Below, one piece after another: positions 39,188 to 43,729 of a DNA stretch of 43,729 nucleotides (the first letter of the stretch is position 1; every line of letters begins with the position of its first letter). Under the pieces are notes generated by a model, which made no database searches, was not told where the DNA came from, and saw nothing but the letters and a program-made list of their open reading frames with translations. The DNA comes from Serratia microhaemolytica (GTDB lineage Bacteria; Pseudomonadota; Gammaproteobacteria; Enterobacterales; Enterobacteriaceae), in assembly GCF_004011885.1 (NCBI RefSeq), contig NZ_SBEF01000032.1:1-43729 (forward strand), read 5' to 3'. A program made the translations under genes and the position numbers.

Positions 39188-40291
39188 TTAGCTCACTCTT
39201 TCCAGCAATACGCCACACTCAATATGTTCGGTATAAGGAAACTGATCAAACAGCGCCAAACGGCTAATTTTGTGCGTCTGGTGTAGTGTGTTGAGGTTGG
39301 CGCATAGGCTATTCGGGTTGCAAGAGATATAGAGAATGCGCGGATAGGTCTGCACCATTTTTACTGTTGCGTCATCTAAACCACTACGAGGTGGGTCAAC
39401 AAAGATGGTTTCACAGTTGTAGCCCGTCAGATCAACCCCTTTTAGTCGGTTAAATTGACGTACTCCTTGCATTGCTTGGGTAAATTCTTCTGCTGACATG
39501 CGGATGATTTGCACATTATCAATCTGGTTGGCAGAGATGTTGAATTGTGCCGCTGCCACCGAAGGTTTGGCGATCTCTGTGGCCAGTACCCGGTCAAAAT
39601 TGCGCGCCAGTGCTAGCGAGAAGTTACCATTGCCGCAATACAGTTCTAGTAGATCACCTTTCGCGCCTTCAGTGACCGCCAGTGCCCATTCAAGCATCTG
39701 AATGTTCACAGCGGCATTCGGTTGGGTAAAGCTATTCTCAACCTGGCGATAGATCATGTTACGGCCAGCGACTGGCAGTATTTCATCAACATAATCTTGA
39801 TCTAACGTGATTTTCATCTTTGCCGCTCGACCAATCAGTTGTAGGTCAAATCCTTGTGCGCGCAGTGTGTCGCGCAGTTGGTTTGCTTGTTGTTGCCACT
39901 GTTGATCGAGTTGCCGATGGTAGAGCAATGAAGCGATGATTTTTCCACTGCGCGTCGAGAGGTAATCGATCTGGAATAGTTTATGGCGTAGCACTTGATT
40001 GGGCTTGATTGCGCTAAGCAGAATAGGCATCAGCTGATTAATCAGTTCGCTGGCAGCAGGCAGAGAGTCAATGCGAATACGCTGCTTGGTGTGCGGATCA
40101 AACATAATGTGATAAATATCATCCTGGTCATGCCAGATGCGAAATTCGGCACGCATACGGTAGTGTTTAACCGGCGAGCGAAAAACCTCAGGTTTTGGTG
40201 CACTAAAGGGTGACATCATCGTGGTTAGACGCGCGGTTTTTTCGGCTAGCTGCGCATCGTAATGTTCAGTTGGCAAAATCCCAAGGGGCAT
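39188..40291 (-). CDS. trmA: tRNA (uracil-54-C5)-methyltransferase TrmA
   Basis: TrmA makes ribothymidine at position 54 of tRNA and also methylates tmRNA. The 367-residue product (E. coli 366) has an RNA-binding N-terminal part ([19 protein letters not shown]), [20 protein letters not shown], the SAM site [38 protein letters not shown], the [10 protein letters not shown] motif, the nucleophilic cysteine in [11 protein letters not shown] and the base glutamate in [11 protein letters not shown]. No damage is seen. It is divergent from btuB, as in E. coli. Confidence 0.97.
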   Translation of the reverse strand: MPLGILPTEHYDAQLAEKTARLTTMMSPFSAPKPEVFRSPVKHYRMRAEFRIWHDQDDIYHIMFDPHTKQRIRIDSLPAASELINQLMPILLSAIKPNQVLRHKLFQIDYLSTRSGKIIASLLYHRQLDQQWQQQANQLRDTLRAQGFDLQLIGRAAKMKITLDQDYVDEILPVAGRNMIYRQVENSFTQPNAAVNIQMLEWALAVTEGAKGDLLELYCGNGNFSLALARNFDRVLATEIAKPSVAAAQFNISANQIDNVQIIRMSAEEFTQAMQGVRQFNRLKGVDLTGYNCETIFVDPPRSGLDDATVKMVQTYPRILYISCNPNSLCANLNTLHQTHKISRLALFDQFPYTEHIECGVLLERVS

Positions 40292-40447
40292 ATCAGTTCT
40301 CAGTTAGCGTGGTGAGTTGAGCGGGAATTGTAGGGTATCGACTTTGCAGAGTCGATGTCTGCTGTTGCAACTGTGCCAATTGTTGCTGACAGGTGTTGCC
40401 TTCTTGCACTAGCCTGGCTATTCATTTTTGTTCGTTGTAGCATGACG

Positions 40448-40640
40448 TTCCGGTCTTAGTTGCTATGTTAAAAGGGAATCCAGTGTGGATCTGGAGCTGA
40501 CGCGCAGCGGTAAGGGGAAGTCACGGCGATAGCGTATCTACAGTGAGAACGCAGACACTATTTGTTATTGAATGGGAAGTCATCGCCCGGTGCGGGAGTC
40601 ATCCGCAAATCCCAAGCCCGAAAACCTGCCGGTATCGGTC
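40448..40640 (+). ncRNA. Cobalamin (AdoCbl) riboswitch of btuB
   Basis: The leader closely resembles that of E. coli btuB. It contains AAAGGGAATCCAGTG, the core GAGCTGACGCGCAGCGGTAA, TGGGAAGTCATC, and the B12 box AAGCCCGAAAACCTGCCGG at 40614-40632. CCGGT near 40450 can close the outer stem with ACCTGCCGG. Adenosylcobalamin binding would reduce btuB translation through the downstream ribosome-site hairpin. The 144 bp between trmA and the riboswitch presumably hold both divergent promoters, which I could not define. Confidence 0.92.
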
Positions 40641-40683
40641 GCAATATCTGTAGCTGTCGCGAATTATCGGCTATGGTTGTGCG

Positions 40684-40709
40684 GCATCCGTTAACTTGAG
40701 TTTGGATGC
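40684..40709 (+). promoter_or_regulatory. Ribosome-site sequestering hairpin of btuB
   Basis: GCATCC at 40684-40689 pairs with GGATGC at 40704-40709. The GGA that would serve as ribosome-binding site lies in the second arm, 12 nt before the btuB ATG. E. coli btuB has the same GGCATCC...GGATGC element, where it acts as the expression platform of the B12 riboswitch. Confidence 0.8.
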
Positions 40710-40718
40710 TTGGCATTA

Positions 40719-42605
40719 ATGATAAACAAAACTTTTTTACCGGCGCTGCTCTGTTTGCCGGCCTCTCCGCTATTGGCTGATGACGCTATCATGGCGGCGA
40801 ATAGCGATAATCTGGTGGTGATAGGTAATCGCTTTCCTCAACCACGCCCCTCTGTTTTGGCTGCTACTTCTGTAGTTACACGCCATGATATTGAACGTTG
40901 GCAAGCCAAGAGTCTGATTGATGTGATGCGCCGTTTACCAGGTGTGGATATTGCACAAAATGGCGGTATTGGACAGCCTTCTGCCATTTTTATCCGTGGT
41001 AGTGAGGCGCGTCATACTTTATTGCTGGTGGACGGCGTCCGTTTAAATCAGGCGGGGGTTACCGGTTCTTCGGACATCAGTCAGATCCCGCTTTCTTTGG
41101 TTCAGCGTATCGAGTTTATCCGTGGGCCGCGCTCAGCTATTTACGGTTCCGATGCGATCGGTGGGGTGATCAACATCATCACTACACGTGAGAACACGGG
41201 CAGCAAAATTTCTGCCAGTGTTGGTTCGCACGGTTATCAATCCTATGATGCGGGCACGCAAACAGCTTTGGGGGATTCCACGGTCGTCACTCTGGCGGGT
41301 AACTACACTTATAGCCGAGGTTATGATGTGGTCGCTGGTTTGCCTGATAGCTCAGGAACGCCTGCTCAGCCTGATCGTGATGGTTTTCTCAGTCGAGCGA
41401 TCTATGCTTCAGTGCAGCAGACATTTAATCCACAGTGGCGCGGTTTTTTCCGAGGCTATGGTTACCACAATCGCACAGCCTATGATGGTTTCTACAGTTA
41501 TAACGATCCGGATCACTTGGATGCGCTACCCAATACTCGTCAGCTAGATAGCTATACTTGGCAAGGTGGCCTGAATTATCGAGCGGGTCGCTATGGTAGC
41601 CAATTACTGGCAAGCATTAGTCACAGTAAAGACTATGATTTCGATCAGCGATATGGTCGTTATAGCCGATCAGCAACCCTGGATGATGTGACTCAATATA
41701 ATCTGAACTGGGGGAACACTTTTCAGTTTGCACAGAGTACAATCGGCACCGGTATTGACTGGCAACAACAAACGCTCAGTTCTGGTTATTCCCAGCTGAG
41801 TCATAGCAATAACTGGCATAATACCGGGATATATTTAACAGCACTGCGGCAAATTGACACACTGACTGTTGAGGGTGCGCTGCGCGCTGACAATAACTCG
41901 CAGTTTGGCTGGCACCATACTTGGCAAGCCAGTACAGCATGGGAACCGGTGCTAGGCTATCGTGCGTTGTTCTCTTACGGTACCGCTTTTAAAGGCCCTA
42001 ACCAGAAACAGTTATATGGCGGTAGTTGGGCTAATCCCGAACTGCAACCGGAGCAGAGTCGGCAGTGGGAAGTCGGTTTTGAAGCGTCACTGGATACATT
42101 TACTTGGCGACTTGCGGGTTATCATAATGAAATTCACCATCTTATTGACTATGTTTTAAAAGGTGGTGATTTTGCCTACTACAATATTGGTCAGGCGGTA
42201 ATTAGAGGTATTGAATTGAATGCCTCGTGGGATATGGGGCGTATGAGGCATCAATTATCCTACGACTATAGCGATCCGCGTGATGCAGAAACCAATCAGA
42301 AATTGTTGCGGCGGGCAAAGACACAGATCAAATATGAATTGAATGGAGAGCTTTACAATTTCGATTGGTCATTGACTTATCTATATATTGGCGAGCGTTA
42401 TGATAGGGACTACAGCATTTTTCCCAGTCCAACGCTCAAGTTGGGCGGCGTCAGCTTGTGGGATCTGGCGGCTGCATATCCACTCACTTCTCACCTGACA
42501 GTTCATGGTAGAATCGCCAATCTGTTTGATAAAAATTACGAGACGGCTTATGGCTACGCAAAACCAGGAAGAGAATACTACCTTACAGGCAGCTATACCT
42601 TCTAA
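40719..42605 (+). CDS. btuB: Outer-membrane vitamin B12 receptor BtuB
   Basis: BtuB is the TonB-dependent 22-strand barrel that imports cobalamin. From ATG 40719, the position equivalent to the E. coli start, the product is 628 residues (E. coli 614). A TTG nine bases upstream is in frame but lies in the regulatory hairpin. It has a signal peptide ending near SPLLAD, a TonB box in the DNLVVIGNRF stretch, the plug domain with RRLPGVDIAQNGG, FIRGSEARHTLLLVDGVRLN and RGPRSAIYGSDAIGGVINIIT, and a barrel ending with aromatic YYLTGSYTF. murI overlaps its last 56 bp. Confidence 0.96.
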   Translation: MINKTFLPALLCLPASPLLADDAIMAANSDNLVVIGNRFPQPRPSVLAATSVVTRHDIERWQAKSLIDVMRRLPGVDIAQNGGIGQPSAIFIRGSEARHTLLLVDGVRLNQAGVTGSSDISQIPLSLVQRIEFIRGPRSAIYGSDAIGGVINIITTRENTGSKISASVGSHGYQSYDAGTQTALGDSTVVTLAGNYTYSRGYDVVAGLPDSSGTPAQPDRDGFLSRAIYASVQQTFNPQWRGFFRGYGYHNRTAYDGFYSYNDPDHLDALPNTRQLDSYTWQGGLNYRAGRYGSQLLASISHSKDYDFDQRYGRYSRSATLDDVTQYNLNWGNTFQFAQSTIGTGIDWQQQTLSSGYSQLSHSNNWHNTGIYLTALRQIDTLTVEGALRADNNSQFGWHHTWQASTAWEPVLGYRALFSYGTAFKGPNQKQLYGGSWANPELQPEQSRQWEVGFEASLDTFTWRLAGYHNEIHHLIDYVLKGGDFAYYNIGQAVIRGIELNASWDMGRMRHQLSYDYSDPRDAETNQKLLRRAKTQIKYELNGELYNFDWSLTYLYIGERYDRDYSIFPSPTLKLGGVSLWDLAAAYPLTSHLTVHGRIANLFDKNYETAYGYAKPGREYYLTGSYTF

Positions 42606-43413
42606 GCGGATTGCTACTCCACGTCCATCGGTGCTGATTTTTGATTCTGGTGTGGGTGGTTTGTCTGTCTATAAGGAAGTCCGGCAGTTACTGCCGGATG
42701 TGCATTATATTTATGCATTTGATAATGTGGCGTTTCCATATGGTGAGAAGTCGGAACAGTTCATTATCGAGCGGGTTCACCAAATTATTAGTGCGGTGGG
42801 CGCTCTCCATCCACTTTCACTGGTCATTATTGCCTGTAACACCGCCAGTACAGTTTGTCTGCCAATACTGCGCGCGCGCTTCTCTTTCCCAGTAGTGGGG
42901 GCGGTGCCAGCGATAAAGCCAGCAGCGAAATTAACAGCTAACGGTATTGTAGGGTTGTTAGCGACGCGAGGAACCGTTCAGCGCAGTTATACTCATGAGC
43001 TAATTCAGCGCTTTGCGTCAAATTGTAGAATAGAACTGCTGGGGACTTCCGAGTTAGTAGAGCTAACCGAAGCGAAATTACACGGTGAAGCAGTGCCGTT
43101 GGAAAAGCTAAAAAAAATTTTGCAACCTTGGCTAAGTATGCCAGAACCACCGGATACCATTGTGCTGGGATGTACGCATTTTCCACTACTGTCTGAGGAG
43201 CTAAAGCAGGTGCTACCGCAAGGGACGCGATTAGTCGATTCTGGCGCAGCAATTGCTCGCAGGGCAGCTTGGTTGCTTGCTCATCAAAAAAATGTTCATT
43301 CAACCGAAGCACAAGGTCTTGCCTACTGCTTGGCTCTTGATACTTACGCTGAGGCACTACAACCGGTTCTGCAAGGATATGGTTTTAGCTCATTAAAGGA
43401 GTTAACGCTATAA
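42550..43413 (+). CDS. murI: Glutamate racemase
   Basis: MurI makes D-glutamate for peptidoglycan. From ATG 42550 the product is 287 residues (E. coli 285). The frame is open to an earlier GTG-type start at 42505, but MATQNQEENTT matches the family N-terminus. It has FDSGVGGLSVYKEV, the DNVAFPYGEKS block, the two catalytic cysteines in IIACNTASTVCLP and VLGCTHFPLL, and LVDSGAAIARR. It overlaps the 3' end of btuB by 56 bp in another frame, an arrangement also found in E. coli. An rRNA operon follows, again as in E. coli. Confidence 0.97.
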   Translation: MATQNQEENTTLQAAIPSKRIATPRPSVLIFDSGVGGLSVYKEVRQLLPDVHYIYAFDNVAFPYGEKSEQFIIERVHQIISAVGALHPLSLVIIACNTASTVCLPILRARFSFPVVGAVPAIKPAAKLTANGIVGLLATRGTVQRSYTHELIQRFASNCRIELLGTSELVELTEAKLHGEAVPLEKLKKILQPWLSMPEPPDTIVLGCTHFPLLSEELKQVLPQGTRLVDSGAAIARRAAWLLAHQKNVHSTEAQGLAYCLALDTYAEALQPVLQGYGFSSLKELTL

Positions 43414-43426
43414 CCTGCTGACGATT

Positions 43427-43467
43427 AACACTTCTATCTGAGTGGTATCAGTGTGGTGATAGGTGTT
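43427..43467 (+). terminator. Weak imperfect hairpin after murI
   Basis: AACAC-TT-CTATC at 43427-43438 can pair with GATAG-GTGTT at 43458-43467 with a two-base bulge, followed by TCG. It is 14 bp after the murI stop. It may end btuB-murI transcription before the rRNA promoters, but lacks a proper T-run. Confidence 0.35.
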
Positions 43468-43546
43468 TCGATAGGGAAATAGTGAGCTCGGCGCTGACTG
43501 CTTCCTCGATTTATTGAGTAAAATGAATTTTTTTGCATCTGGGGGG

Positions 43547-43574
43547 TTGCCAGATGGAGAGAACTGCTTATAAT
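43547..43574 (+). promoter_or_regulatory. rRNA operon promoter P1
   Basis: TTGCCA at 43547-43552 and TATAAT at 43569-43574 are 16 bp apart, followed by a G/C-rich discriminator GCGCC, the hallmark of ppGpp-controlled rrn P1 promoters. An A/T-rich stretch upstream (43511-43537) fits an UP element. The position after murI corresponds to rrnB of E. coli. Confidence 0.88.
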
Positions 43575-43651
43575 GCGCCACCACTGACTCGGGAGCGAAA
43601 GGCAAGTTTGCAAAAGTTCCGTCAGTCGAGAGAAAAACCTGAAAAACGGGG

Positions 43652-43679
43652 TTGACTCTGAAAGAGGAAAGCGTAATAT
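43652..43679 (+). promoter_or_regulatory. rRNA operon promoter P2
   Basis: TTGACT at 43652-43657 and TAATAT at 43674-43679 are 16 bp apart, followed by ACGCCACC. It lies 105 bp downstream of P1, close to the usual tandem spacing of rrn promoters. Confidence 0.87.
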
Positions 43680-43717
43680 ACGCCACCTCGAGCCAGCCGG
43701 CGAGCCGGTGAACTCAA

Positions 43718-43729
43718 CGCTCTTTAACA
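43718..43729 (+). promoter_or_regulatory. rRNA leader boxA antitermination element (window end)
   Basis: CGCTCTTTAACA at the last bases matches the boxA TGCTCTTTAACA of enterobacterial rrn leaders, where Nus factors load for antitermination. The 16S gene itself begins beyond the window. Confidence 0.85.

Overview
The window reads as a chromosomal segment of a gamma-proteobacterium of the order Enterobacterales. The replication-origin neighbourhood (asnA, asnC, mioC, oriC, mnmG, rsmG, atpIBEFHAGDC, glmU, glmS), the pst-phoU operon, and the oxyR-fabR-yijD-trmA and btuB-murI-rrn blocks are all close to their Escherichia/Yersinia/Serratia counterparts. The moderately AT-leaning codon use, an insertion-sequence end beside asnA, and abrupt joins between blocks that are far apart in E. 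coli suggest a Serratia- or Yersinia-like, possibly host-associated lineage. That taxonomic placement is inference; no database search was possible.

Layout. 1-111 is the end of a transposase gene. 138-2265 holds asnA (reverse), a near-perfect 38-bp operator-like dyad, asnC and mioC. 2283-2573 is oriC, with four DnaA-box positions arranged as in E. coli, a 13-mer unwinding region and twelve GATC sites. 2647-5194 encodes tRNA and rRNA modification enzymes, and 5834-12781 is the complete F1Fo ATP synthase operon. 13030-16354 holds glmU and glmS for UDP-GlcNAc synthesis. 16468-28767 is a large accessory chaperone-usher fimbrial locus: a divergent PapI/FaeA-type regulator, one major pilin, seven minor pilins, three FGS-type chaperones, one usher and a decayed pilin relic. 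28932-33553 is the reverse-strand pstSCAB-phoU phosphate operon with two PhoB boxes. 34241-36570 holds sbp and pfkA (reverse). 37041-39100 is oxyR, fabR and yijD; 39188-40291 is trmA (reverse). 40448-42605 is a cobalamin riboswitch and btuB, followed by overlapping murI. 43547-43729 carries the P1 and P2 promoters and boxA leader of an rRNA operon whose 16S gene starts beyond the window.

The housekeeping genes look intact and support replication initiation, energy, cell-wall precursor supply, phosphate and sulfate uptake, glycolysis and oxidative-stress control. The most unusual part is the fimbrial locus. One usher is served by three chaperones and eight subunits, and no FimH-sized two-domain adhesin is seen. 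All seven minor subunits carry a second cysteine pair. Thirteen perfect copies of an 8-bp repeat sit inside the locus, and a GATC-rich perfect dyad lies upstream of the major pilin next to a PapI-type regulator gene. Together these look like a phase-variable surface organelle that has grown by subunit duplication. A second theme is a paired hairpin repeat present after atpC and again exactly at the pstS/sbp join, where gene order departs from E. coli.
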